Source: JBEKEX01 sp050013615
GTDB lineage: Bacteria > Chloroflexota > Anaerolineae > Anaerolineales > Anaerolineaceae
NCBI GenBank assembly: GCA_050013615.1
Contig: JBEKEX010000088.1
Coordinates: 1 to 10,038 of the forward strand
Reading direction: 5' to 3'
Length of the DNA: 10,038 nucleotides
Part shown: positions 1 to 6,126 of the stretch, piece by piece
How the letters are laid out: each line of letters begins with the position of its first letter
How positions within the stretch are numbered: the stretch's first letter is position 1
Translations under genes and position numbers: made by a program
The notes under the pieces: generated by a model
What the model was told of the DNA's origin: nothing
Database searches by the model: none
Seen by the model: only the letters and a program-made list of their open reading frames with translations

Positions 1-417
1 TAACCCCATCACTTCCAATTTTTCATCTTTGGTGACCGCTTTCGCCGTGGAAGGTTGGAATTTTTGCGCTTCAGATGTTTCATCCGGGGTGCCCTCACCC
101 TGGAATCGCTTTGCCAGGTCAATTTCAGAGATTCCGGGGTGGGGATATGCGGCTCCATAGCAGCGGGCCTGATAGGTTTTGTAGTCGGCCCAGGTACAGG
201 CAAACAACCGGATCGGCCGATGTAACGACACCTGCAAGTTCCTTTTGAACGAATCGTCTCCCGGAAATGGCGTTGCCAGGGTAAGGGCATCCTTGTCCAG
301 GCTAAGCGGCACGGCGGAATAGCGCCTGGATGCCTCCTCCGGGAACAGGTTCAACGCCTGTTGGGTCGGAGTAAGTGAGTTTAAACGGATCAGGGGAAAC
401 GAATAGTTGACACGCAT
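1..417 (-). CDS. Protein with N-terminal MshEN/GspE-N domain (partial, runs off left edge)
   Basis: This reading frame starts at ATG (417) and is open for 139 codons to the window edge, so the C-terminus is missing. Residues about 13 to 90 resemble the T2SSE_N/MshEN domain (PF05157 type): a helix with LTPTQQALNLFPEEASRRY, then VPLSLDKDALTLATPFPGDD, then LHRPIRLFACTWADYKTYQARCYG, matching the family pattern of 'ryxxvPl...L.lA...P.d.......g......a......i...yG'. A polar, Lys/Glu/Thr-rich linker follows. The RLGxxL-type 24-residue c-di-GMP motifs of MshE are not visible, so nucleotide binding is not supported. Such domains occur in PilB/GspE ATPases and, in NfrB-like proteins, fused to family 2 glycosyltransferases. 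The BcsB-like gene upstream makes a glycosyltransferase fusion the more attractive inference. No in-frame start exists between the stop codon at 439-441 and this ATG, and no good ribosome binding site precedes it. A 93-codon frame overlapping it is a shadow. Confidence 0.72.
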   Translation of the reverse strand, partial: MRVNYSFPLIRLNSLTPTQQALNLFPEEASRRYSAVPLSLDKDALTLATPFPGDDSFKRNLQVSLHRPIRLFACTWADYKTYQARCYGAAYPHPGISEIDLAKRFQGEGTPDETSEAQKFQPSTAKAVTKDEKLEVMGL

Positions 418-484
418 GATGATGCTTAAAGTATTAACTCAAGTTCACGCATAACAATAAAAGTTTGAAGCGATTTCCAAGGCG
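418..484 (-). other. Short intergenic gap, no clear signal
   Basis: These 67 bases separate the 66-residue membrane protein gene from the MshEN-domain gene. They are AT-rich. I see no GC-rich hairpin followed by a T-run and no convincing -35/-10 pair, so the two genes are probably cotranscribed. Confidence 0.4.
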
Positions 485-685
485 TTAGTCATCTTCGGAA
501 TGATTACGAAAAGAGATGTAGATCATGATTCCCGAGACCACGATCAACAAGATCACAAAGTAACCGCGGAATATCCCCAAGAGCAACAGCGCCCATAACA
601 GCAAAAAGAAAATGATTTCAACAATAACGAGGACCAGTTGTTTCCAGTTCTTTTGCGGTGTTGGGGACTTTACTGGTTTATTCAA
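485..685 (-). CDS. Small two-helix membrane protein (66 aa), unknown function
   Basis: No family is recognised. The protein has a short basic N-terminus (MNKPVKSPTPQKNWK), a hydrophobic segment at about residues 16-39 and a second at about 42-59, separated by FRG, and ends in a polar acidic tail (RNHSEDD). It is therefore predicted to be a helical hairpin in the inner membrane. The start codon is TTG (683-685). It is supported by a strong AGGAGG site five bases upstream, and no ATG gives a sensible alternative. The gene follows the degenerate-GGDEF gene by 18 bases and precedes the MshEN-domain gene, so it is probably part of the same polysaccharide operon. An accessory role in the synthase complex is an inference from position only. 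Confidence 0.75.
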   Translation of the reverse strand: MNKPVKSPTPQKNWKQLVLVIVEIIFFLLLWALLLLGIFRGYFVILLIVVSGIMIYISFRNHSEDD

Positions 686-690
686 TCACC

Positions 691-696
691 CCTCCT
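691..696 (-). promoter_or_regulatory. Strong Shine-Dalgarno site deciding a TTG start
   Basis: Reading on the minus strand the sequence is AAAGGAGGGGTGATTG. The AGGAGG core lies five bases before TTG at 685, the best ribosome binding site in the window. It overlaps the gap just after the stop codon of the upstream gene and supports translation of the small protein. Confidence 0.75.
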
Positions 697-703
697 TTGG
701 CTG

Positions 704-1870
704 TCATTTGTCCAGATCGATCTCGATTGAATTTCCGGCCGTGCGAATAGCCTTGACGTGCAGTCCGCTGAGGTTGGAGAATTGTTGATCCAACAAGGCA
801 GCTTTGCTTGCAAGTTTGAAAACCAATCGTCCTTTGGAGTATTCCAACAAAGTAAAATGGTCGATTTCCTGGATGTTTTTCAGGTTTTCCTGGACGAGAG
901 GAATGTCCGCCATATTACCGAATTCCAAGAACGTCAGCAAATATTCGTGCGGCTCCAAGGTTCCGAGGTAATCGTTGGTCTTCTTCGGAGCCGGTTCCGG
1001 CTCGTTGGGGGCAACGACGTCCAACGCTTCGGTTTTTTTGAGCGAGTCGTAGCGGACGATGGTCTGCTCCGTAGCGATTGCGGCTTGCAATGCTGTTTCA
1101 CAGGCGGTGATCAATTCATCAGAAGTGACTCCGTCGGTCGGAAAACTGACGACGGCAATACGCAAATCCAACAGTATCTGCACCGAATTTGCCTGCAGAC
1201 GGCCGGCAAATTTCTCCGCACCGGCTGCCTCGGTCTCCGGCAGGATCACGCCAAAATGGTGGCCGGTAAACGGTGTGTCCACGTCGGTGCGGCACGTTTG
1301 GACGAGCAGCTTGGTGATCCGGCGGTTGAGCTCCTTGCGGGCTTCGTCACCCAATGATTCATCTGCGGTGTTGGCGGGTTCCAACATGATGAGCGAGAAA
1401 CTCTTCTGGTAGCGGCGACAGCGCGCTAATTCCGTTTCCAGCCGTTGGCGGGCATGCTGCCAGAGCAGCAGGCCGGTTTCGGGGTCATAAGGGACCAGGT
1501 CGCTCAACAACTGCAAGTTGGTGTGCAGCCGACCCACCCCGGAATTGATCCGGCGCATCACAAACGTCACCACACCCGCGGTGGCAGCGAAGATCACCAC
1601 CACACTGGCCGGGACGGTTAATGACGCAAGCGAAAACGGGAAGATGCCAAAATATACGGCCAGGTAGACCACTGCACCGGCCAGTGTCGAGAACACAGAG
1701 GAATAGGGAAATGGGCGGGTGATGGTGAAGATCACGATCATCACCAACAGAGCCAGGGCCAGGATGAATGTCTGCTGGTCGATCATCATGACCGCGCTGG
1801 CGGCGAGGATCGACCAGACCGCCAGAATGGCTGAATAAATATCCTGGTTGGGGGTGGAATTCGTGTTCAT
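704..1870 (-). CDS. Four-helix membrane protein with degenerate GGDEF domain
   Basis: This 388-residue protein has four predicted membrane helices at about residues 12-31, 34-50, 58-78 and 82-105. A GGDEF-like domain follows at about 123-275. It is recognisable from DPETGLLLWQHARQRLETEL near its start, FSLIMLE, and the tail FGVILPETEAAGAEKFAGRL. The signature GGDEF is TGHHF at 202-206, so the acidic metal-binding residues are lost. The usual D of the 'lDlDhFK' strand is also replaced (LEPAN), and no RxxD inhibitory site is in register. Diguanylate cyclase activity is therefore very unlikely; a nucleotide-sensing or scaffold role is an inference. After a Pro/Glu-rich linker (about 285-300), residues 308-388 form a separate alpha/beta domain that I do not recognise. 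The ATG at 1870 lies one base after the bcsB-like stop codon, implying translational coupling. The neighbouring polysaccharide genes suggest a regulator or structural partner of the synthase. Confidence 0.82.
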   Translation of the reverse strand: MNTNSTPNQDIYSAILAVWSILAASAVMMIDQQTFILALALLVMIVIFTITRPFPYSSVFSTLAGAVVYLAVYFGIFPFSLASLTVPASVVVIFAATAGVVTFVMRRINSGVGRLHTNLQLLSDLVPYDPETGLLLWQHARQRLETELARCRRYQKSFSLIMLEPANTADESLGDEARKELNRRITKLLVQTCRTDVDTPFTGHHFGVILPETEAAGAEKFAGRLQANSVQILLDLRIAVVSFPTDGVTSDELITACETALQAAIATEQTIVRYDSLKKTEALDVVAPNEPEPAPKKTNDYLGTLEPHEYLLTFLEFGNMADIPLVQENLKNIQEIDHFTLLEYSKGRLVFKLASKAALLDQQFSNLSGLHVKAIRTAGNSIEIDLDK

Positions 1871-1871
1871 A

Positions 1872-4073
1872 TCATTTCCGATTCCGCATTAACCTGATGA
1901 ACAAGAGTGCGCCGAGCGATAGCACAAAGATAATCACGGCCAGCCAGATGACCCAGCTCGGATACTGGCTTAGTCCACCCTCGGTGGCTGAGGTAGTTGT
2001 GGGCGCCTGGTTGGAGACGAGCGACGTCGTACTTTGGATGGTGAAGAAGGCGATCTCGGTGCGGCTCGAGAGAGTGGCCAGGTTGCCATCGAAATTCTTG
2101 TACAGTGTCGGCGTGTTCAGGACATTGGCCACCCAACCAAGCCCTTCGTTTGATGTGGCTGTCAACACCAGGCGGTATTGGCCGTCTTTGGTGAACAGCG
2201 ACTCGATATATCCCAGGGAGCCGGAAGTGGGCGAAATGTTCGCCACACCGGTCAACGCTTTCGGGGTGACCATGTCTGTTTCGAACGGCTGCGGCAGCAG
2301 GTCATTGAGCTGCATGATCACCGGGTTCTGCGCCGGCAGCCCGACGACGATCTCATAGGGTCGCTGTGAGGTGGCTGCCTCTTGGGAGGCTGGGATCACG
2401 GCGTTCGCCAGTTGATCCCCTTTAGCCGTCCGGCCCAGGCGATTGGCCACCTGCAATACCGTGGTCGTTGTTGTCCAGTCGGCCGTATCGGGGACGACGA
2501 AGGCCAGGTTCGAGAGCGAGGCGGAACCCAGGTTGAGGGCCGGGTAGCCGGCCAGGCTGGCCGTCTTTTGGCCGATGCCGGTGGGGAAGGACAGCGTGGA
2601 GTCCGAGTCGATGGTCAACCATGAATCGGAATAATATTTATCCGTGCAATACAGCGTGCTTTGCTCGGTCGATTGGTTGACCTGGATATTGCCTGTAAGG
2701 GTGAGGGTGTTATCGCCCAGTTTCAACAAGCGCAGGGGGATCTTGACATCCACTTCGGCGTTCTGCGCGTTTTGGCTGTTCAGATCGATGCTGGTCACCG
2801 GGACGTTGTTCACCAGCACGTCCAGCGACGAGCGATCAGGGTTTAATTGAGTCGAATGGGAAAAGATCAGCTTGAAGGTGGCCTCTCCCTGTGAGTTGAA
2901 CGCCAGTTGCACGGGGAAGGTGATATAGCTGGTCTGCTGGCGCATCCCTGTGGCGACGATGTCCGCATAGCCCAGGTCGGCCAGGGAGTAGCTCAAGTCG
3001 GGGGCGGCGCTGGCCGCTGCATCGCTGGCAGGAGTGTCCAAGATCACGCCCAACGGCCCGGAAAGGCGGTCGTAGGCGGAGGTGGTGGCAAAAGCGCTGG
3101 CCGCCTTTTGCAGGCCGGCGTCACTCGCCGCGGTCACCGATAGCCAGGTCGAAGCCGGGTCGTTTGGTGATGCTTGCAGCCACAAAACACCCGAATCCGG
3201 CGTAATGTTTTTTCCGTTCAAGTCCCGCATCTGCAAAGAGTCACCGGTGCCCACAAAGGGCGGTAAGAGGCTGGCGCTTTGCGCTGCCAGGTGCTGCGCC
3301 GAACCGATGAAAACCACGTTCCCGGCCGGCTGCTGCGCCTGGAATTGTTCGAGGGGCAGGGCTTTGACGTCCAGCGTGCGCCAATCGGCAATCTGGCCGA
3401 GTTTAGCGCTCACCAGGGCGGCCGCGTTCAGTTCAGAAGCGGTCGGCTGGTTGGGGAGCACCAGCGTGACGGTGTTCTTGCGGATGAGGCTGGGGTCGAT
3501 CAAGAAACCTGGCAGGGTGTGCAGGTCCAGGTTGGGCTGTTGGGGAGAATAGGCCAGGTCGAAGGATGTGGTGTTGTGCACCACGGCCCACACGGCCGGG
3601 TTGTCGAAATCTTTGCAAAAGTTATCACTGATGCCCATGTAGAATTGCAGGGTGATCGAGTTATAGCCGGCGACCAACGACGTGGCCGGGATCTCGAGCT
3701 GCAGGCTGCCCTGGTCGACGTTACTCGGATCCAGCAGCACGCTGCCCACCCGGGTACCGTTCCAATCCACGGCCAGGCTCGAGTGCGAGTTCAATGAAGG
3801 AGAATGGCTGAAGCGGACGGTCACCGTCGCCGGTTGGGAATAATTCCAATTTTGGGGCAGGTTCACAACATACTGCCGGCTGACCAGCACCCCCTGAAAT
3901 TCATCATCGCTGGTATACCCCAGATCATTGAGCGTGAAGGAAACGTGCTCCGTGCTGGTGGGAGTGGTGGCATCTGCTTTGACGACTTGTGTTGGCTGGA
4001 ATGGGAAAAGTAAGACGATGAAAGCCGCCACCCCTAATATTGCTCGAAAAGGAAATGGCTTTTTATTATTCAT
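1872..4073 (-). CDS. bcsB: BcsB-like cellulose/exopolysaccharide synthase periplasmic subunit
   Basis: This 733-residue protein has a signal peptide (basic NNKK, hydrophobic residues 11-25, likely cleavage after V-K-A at 33). It ends with a membrane helix at about 706-727 followed by RLMRNRK, so the body lies outside the cytoplasmic membrane and is anchored by its C-terminus. Two homologous halves are visible. VSFTLNDLGY at 44-53 is echoed by YSLADLGY at 362-369. FSHS with a following SSLxVxxN occurs at 88-91 and again at 404-407. Each half also has a Cys-x-Asp segment followed by a Trp. This matches BcsB, with alternating jelly-roll carbohydrate-binding and flavodoxin-like domains, which guides the glucan leaving BcsA and stabilises the synthase. 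The family assignment is firm. The polymer is unknown, because no BcsA-type synthase is visible, so the gene symbol marks homology only. It is the first gene of the apparent operon. Confidence 0.85.
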   Translation of the reverse strand: MNNKKPFPFRAILGVAAFIVLLFPFQPTQVVKADATTPTSTEHVSFTLNDLGYTSDDEFQGVLVSRQYVVNLPQNWNYSQPATVTVRFSHSPSLNSHSSLAVDWNGTRVGSVLLDPSNVDQGSLQLEIPATSLVAGYNSITLQFYMGISDNFCKDFDNPAVWAVVHNTTSFDLAYSPQQPNLDLHTLPGFLIDPSLIRKNTVTLVLPNQPTASELNAAALVSAKLGQIADWRTLDVKALPLEQFQAQQPAGNVVFIGSAQHLAAQSASLLPPFVGTGDSLQMRDLNGKNITPDSGVLWLQASPNDPASTWLSVTAASDAGLQKAASAFATTSAYDRLSGPLGVILDTPASDAAASAAPDLSYSLADLGYADIVATGMRQQTSYITFPVQLAFNSQGEATFKLIFSHSTQLNPDRSSLDVLVNNVPVTSIDLNSQNAQNAEVDVKIPLRLLKLGDNTLTLTGNIQVNQSTEQSTLYCTDKYYSDSWLTIDSDSTLSFPTGIGQKTASLAGYPALNLGSASLSNLAFVVPDTADWTTTTTVLQVANRLGRTAKGDQLANAVIPASQEAATSQRPYEIVVGLPAQNPVIMQLNDLLPQPFETDMVTPKALTGVANISPTSGSLGYIESLFTKDGQYRLVLTATSNEGLGWVANVLNTPTLYKNFDGNLATLSSRTEIAFFTIQSTTSLVSNQAPTTTSATEGGLSQYPSWVIWLAVIIFVLSLGALLFIRLMRNRK

Positions 4074-4102
4074 TTTTGGACCTGTTCTATCAACCTGTAA
4101 TT

Positions 4103-4108
4103 AGTATA
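4103..4108 (-). promoter_or_regulatory. Candidate -10 box for the bcsB-like operon
   Basis: TATACT on the minus strand matches five of six bases of the sigma-70 type -10 consensus. It would give a leader of roughly 20-25 bases before the ATG at 4073. No good -35 box is found 16-18 bases upstream, so an activator-dependent promoter or a chance match are both possible. Confidence 0.35.
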
Positions 4109-4120
4109 AATAATGTATAC
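4104..4120. repeat. Short inverted repeat GTATA-N7-TATAC
   Basis: Five-base perfect arms (4104-4108 and 4116-4120) flank seven bases and overlap the candidate -10 box. A dimeric repressor site placed here would block transcription. The arms are short and AT-rich, so chance occurrence is quite possible. Confidence 0.25.
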
Positions 4121-4166
4121 GATTAATCATTCCATATACGGTTATTATCATGCATAAAGTAGGAAT

Positions 4167-4190
4167 TTGTTACTTACAAGCAATTAACAA
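4167..4190. repeat. Inverted repeat TTGTTA-N12-TAACAA
   Basis: Perfect six-base arms (4167-4172 and 4185-4190) are separated by twelve bases, about 95-115 bases upstream of the bcsB-like start. The layout resembles an operator for a dimeric regulator. No cognate regulator is in the window, so the role is only a suggestion. Confidence 0.25.
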
Positions 4191-4245
4191 GTTATGAATG
4201 ATCGCAGTATGGATAAAGGTTGCTTCTGGGTTAAAAAGATACCTG

Positions 4246-4251
4246 ATTATA
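4246..4251 (-). promoter_or_regulatory. Second candidate -10 box, distal
   Basis: A perfect TATAAT on the minus strand, about 170 bases before the bcsB-like ATG. No convincing -35 box is correctly spaced. If used, it would create a long untranslated leader containing both inverted repeats. Confidence 0.25.
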
Positions 4252-4326
4252 GACGATTTATGGCGTTTTGGCAGAAAACCGGATAACTTTTACAAGATAA
4301 CCTGATGATGGAGTTGGAAAGATTGC

Positions 4327-4752
4327 TTAATCCCAATTCTCCGGCGCTTGGCGGCGGATGCGCTTGATCTGCCCACGTTTCTTTTTCGCGTCCACCCGGG
4401 CTGCTTTTGCACGAATGCTCGGACGGGTGGCTTTGTGCGCCTTGGGCACTTCGAGCGCCTTTTGGATCAATGTTACCAACCGCTGGATGCCATCCAGCCG
4501 GTTCTGCTCCTGCGAGCGATGGCGTTTGGCTTCGATGATCAGGATGCCGTCTTCGGTCACGCGGCTGCCGGCCAGCTTGATCAAGCGCGCTTTGACCGCC
4601 GTGGTCAGCGAGGGCGAGTTGCGGACGTCGAAACGGAGCTGGACGGCCGTCGCCACCTTGTTGACGTTCTGCCCGCCCGGCCCGGCGGCGCGGATGAACT
4701 CGAGCTGGATTTCGCTATCGTCGATCTTTACAGAAGGGGTGATCTCGATCAT
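4327..4752 (-). CDS. arfB: ArfB/YaeJ-type peptidyl-tRNA hydrolase, ribosome rescue factor
   Basis: This 141-residue protein is close to the usual ArfB length. It carries the class I release-factor catalytic motif within RAAGPGGQNVNKVATAV, with GGQ at 26-28. It lacks the codon-recognition domains of RF1/RF2. The C-terminal tail from about residue 110 is strongly basic (RAKAARVDAKKKRGQIKRIRRQ region), as in ArfB, where the tail enters the empty mRNA channel of a stalled ribosome and GGQ then hydrolyses the peptidyl-tRNA. It therefore acts in the cytoplasm on non-stop complexes. The start at ATG 4752 gives the standard N-terminus (MIEITPSVKIDDSEI). No ribosome binding site precedes it, and a -10 box ends six bases before the ATG, suggesting a leaderless or nearly leaderless message. 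It lies 23 bases after the iron-sulfur protein gene. Confidence 0.92.
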   Translation of the reverse strand: MIEITPSVKIDDSEIQLEFIRAAGPGGQNVNKVATAVQLRFDVRNSPSLTTAVKARLIKLAGSRVTEDGILIIEAKRHRSQEQNRLDGIQRLVTLIQKALEVPKAHKATRPSIRAKAARVDAKKKRGQIKRIRRQAPENWD

Positions 4753-4758
4753 GGGTTA

Positions 4759-4787
4759 AGTATAGCAGACCGTGACTAGTAACCCAA
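4759..4787 (-). promoter_or_regulatory. Candidate arfB promoter giving leaderless mRNA
   Basis: On the minus strand TTGGGT (4782-4787) and TATACT (4759-4764) are separated by exactly 17 bases. The expected transcription start falls at or next to the arfB ATG (4752). The bases between the -10 box and ATG (TAACCC) hold no Shine-Dalgarno sequence. The -35 box overlaps the last codons of the upstream gene. The -35 match is only moderate. Confidence 0.45.
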
Positions 4788-6056
4788 TTTCCGGATGAGC
4801 GTTTCCATATAGCGCGATTTGACCTGCTGGGTGGCCATGATCTGTTTGACCGGCGGCAGCTTCAGGATCACCCCCAGCACGGCGGCCATGGCGCGGTGGT
4901 TCCACAGCACGCGGTTGTCGAAGATCAGGTCCTGCAAGTCGCCGCGCTCGATGGCCATCATCACCACGCGGTGGACGGAATTGAGCGGGGTGATGACGCG
5001 CTGCGGGCGGGACTTGAGGCTGAGGCTGGCCTTGCTGCAGGAACGCACGCACACCCCGCAGCCCAGGCACAGCTCTTCATCCACGCGGGCTTTCTTTTGG
5101 CTGGGGTGGTGCGGATCGTTAGCCGAGACCAACGCCATGGCTTCCACCGGGCAGGCGCTCACGCATTTGCCGCAGCCGGTGCAGGTCTCTTCGTTCACGG
5201 CGGGCAGGAAGTTGGTGGTGTGGATGGGGTTCAGCACGCCGAAACGGCGTTGTGCGATCAGGGCTTCACAGCAGCAGCCGCAGCAATTGCACATGAAGCT
5301 GACCCCCTCACGCACGTTCTCGCCGAACTGAACTAGGCCGTGCTCCCAGGCGCTCTGCAGCAGGTCCTTACCTTCCAGTGCGTCCACCTGGCGGGCATAG
5401 CCGGCGCGGATGAGCGAATCGGCGCAGCCATTGAAGGTCATGCAGATATCCTTGGGAGCGTCGCAGTCGCGGCCCAGGTGTTCCATCTTGTGGCGGCAGT
5501 AGCAAAGGCCCACCCCCATGGCGCCGGCGGTCTCGATCACCTGGGTGGCACGCTCGTAATCCAGCACGTGCAGGGCATTCTCGTTGCTCAGCACCGCCTC
5601 CTGCACGAAGGCCCGCCCCGGGCGGGTTTCGCCGCCCAGGAACAGGTTGCGGATGAAATCCTCCTCCACGTTTAAGTACTGGTAGAACAGCTCGCTCAAC
5701 ACTTGCTGGTCGACGTCGGTGCGCAGGCGCATCATCGAGAACTCGAAGAAGCCTGCCATGGGGGGCGGCAGGGTGTAGACCATCTCGCCGTTCTGCTCGC
5801 AGTCCAGCAGGATGGCCCGCCCGGACAGCTCGTCCAGCACCTTGCGCGCCGAGAGCACGTCCGTTTGCCAGCAGCGGGCGGCCTGGGCGGCGGTGAAGGG
5901 CTTGATCGGCAGCAGCGCCACCAGCCCGGCCTCTTTTTCGCTGAACAGCATGGCCAAGATCTTGTACAGCGATTCGGAAGGCGGTGCGCCCTGTGGAAAG
6001 CGGTTCAAGCGTTCCACCAGTTCGGTGTAGCCGGATTTCAAGCTGTGGTGCGACAT
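4776..6056 (-). CDS. 4Fe-4S dicluster protein with N-terminal winged-helix-like region
   Basis: This 426-residue, probably cytoplasmic iron-sulfur protein most likely carries electrons, but its partner is unknown. The N-terminal part (about 28-95) reads like a winged helix: SLYKILAMLFSEKEAGLVAL, then FTAAQAARCWQTDVLSARKVLDELSGRAILL. A cysteine region follows with CYC at 185-187, C198, C205 and C211 (pattern CxCR...DCDxPKDxCM). Then comes CNCCGCCC at 256-263. Two ferredoxin motifs come next: CTGCGKCVSACP (Cys 292, 295, 298, 302) and CLGCGVCVRSCS (330, 333, 336, 340). The second has Ser in place of the usual Pro, which is tolerated. A conserved-looking helical C-terminus follows. The ATG at 6056 is preferred because GGAG lies six bases upstream; a TTG at 6068 in the same frame lacks such support. 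Similar proteins are known from anaerobic Chloroflexota and Deltaproteobacteria, usually annotated only as 4Fe-4S proteins. Confidence 0.85.
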   Translation of the reverse strand: MSHHSLKSGYTELVERLNRFPQGAPPSESLYKILAMLFSEKEAGLVALLPIKPFTAAQAARCWQTDVLSARKVLDELSGRAILLDCEQNGEMVYTLPPPMAGFFEFSMMRLRTDVDQQVLSELFYQYLNVEEDFIRNLFLGGETRPGRAFVQEAVLSNENALHVLDYERATQVIETAGAMGVGLCYCRHKMEHLGRDCDAPKDICMTFNGCADSLIRAGYARQVDALEGKDLLQSAWEHGLVQFGENVREGVSFMCNCCGCCCEALIAQRRFGVLNPIHTTNFLPAVNEETCTGCGKCVSACPVEAMALVSANDPHHPSQKKARVDEELCLGCGVCVRSCSKASLSLKSRPQRVITPLNSVHRVVMMAIERGDLQDLIFDNRVLWNHRAMAAVLGVILKLPPVKQIMATQQVKSRYMETLIRKLGY

Positions 6057-6126
6057 GCTAAACTCCAAATCTGAATGAGATAATTAAAGAGCATAACCTG
6101 GTAATTTCACTGTTAAAATGAATAAC
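6057..6126 (-). promoter_or_regulatory. Gap between hsdR and the iron-sulfur gene, with its ribosome binding site
   Basis: On the minus strand TTTGGAG (GGAG at 6063-6066) stands six bases before ATG 6056 and fixes that start. Upstream the gap is AT-rich. A TTAACA/TATGCT pair with a 15-base spacer is a weak promoter candidate. No intrinsic terminator for hsdR is visible, so hsdR transcription may continue or end in another way. Confidence 0.4.

Larger units (their letters stand above)
4074..4326. other. AT-rich intergenic control region before the polysaccharide operon
   Basis: These 253 bases separate the end of arfB from the start of the bcsB-like gene. Six-frame reading gives no credible gene. 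The region contains two -10-like boxes on the minus strand (TATAAT at 4246-4251 and TATACT at 4103-4108) and two short inverted repeats, all listed separately. No GC-rich hairpin with a T-run was found after arfB, so arfB may end at a factor-dependent site or read through. I see no known riboswitch. Confidence 0.5.

Noticed and set aside
758..1357. 199-codon plus-strand frame antisense to the degenerate GGDEF gene
   Set aside because: It lies fully inside a clear membrane/GGDEF-like gene, has no ribosome site or recognisable domain, and has low-complexity composition typical of an antisense shadow.
3279..3797. 172-codon plus-strand frame inside the bcsB-like gene
   Set aside because: It is rich in Gly, Arg, Val, Gln and His as expected from the reverse reading of a GC-rich gene. 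The minus-strand frame has signal peptide, repeats and membrane anchor.
4260..4280. GTTTT-N5-AAAAC hairpin as a terminator after arfB
   Set aside because: The stem is only five mostly A-T pairs and no T-run follows, so it does not meet the form of an intrinsic terminator.
4348..4779. 143- and 133-codon plus-strand frames opposite arfB
   Set aside because: The minus strand encodes a GGQ protein with basic tail of the right length; the plus frames show no motif.
6057..6068. TTG at 6068 as the start of the iron-sulfur protein
   Set aside because: The GGAG site at 6063-6066 is ideally placed for the ATG at 6056 and would lie inside the coding region if TTG were used.
4896..6074. Several long plus-strand frames opposite the iron-sulfur gene
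   Set aside because: They are Ala/His/Gly-rich antisense products of a GC-rich coding region; the cysteine motifs exist only in the minus-strand frame.
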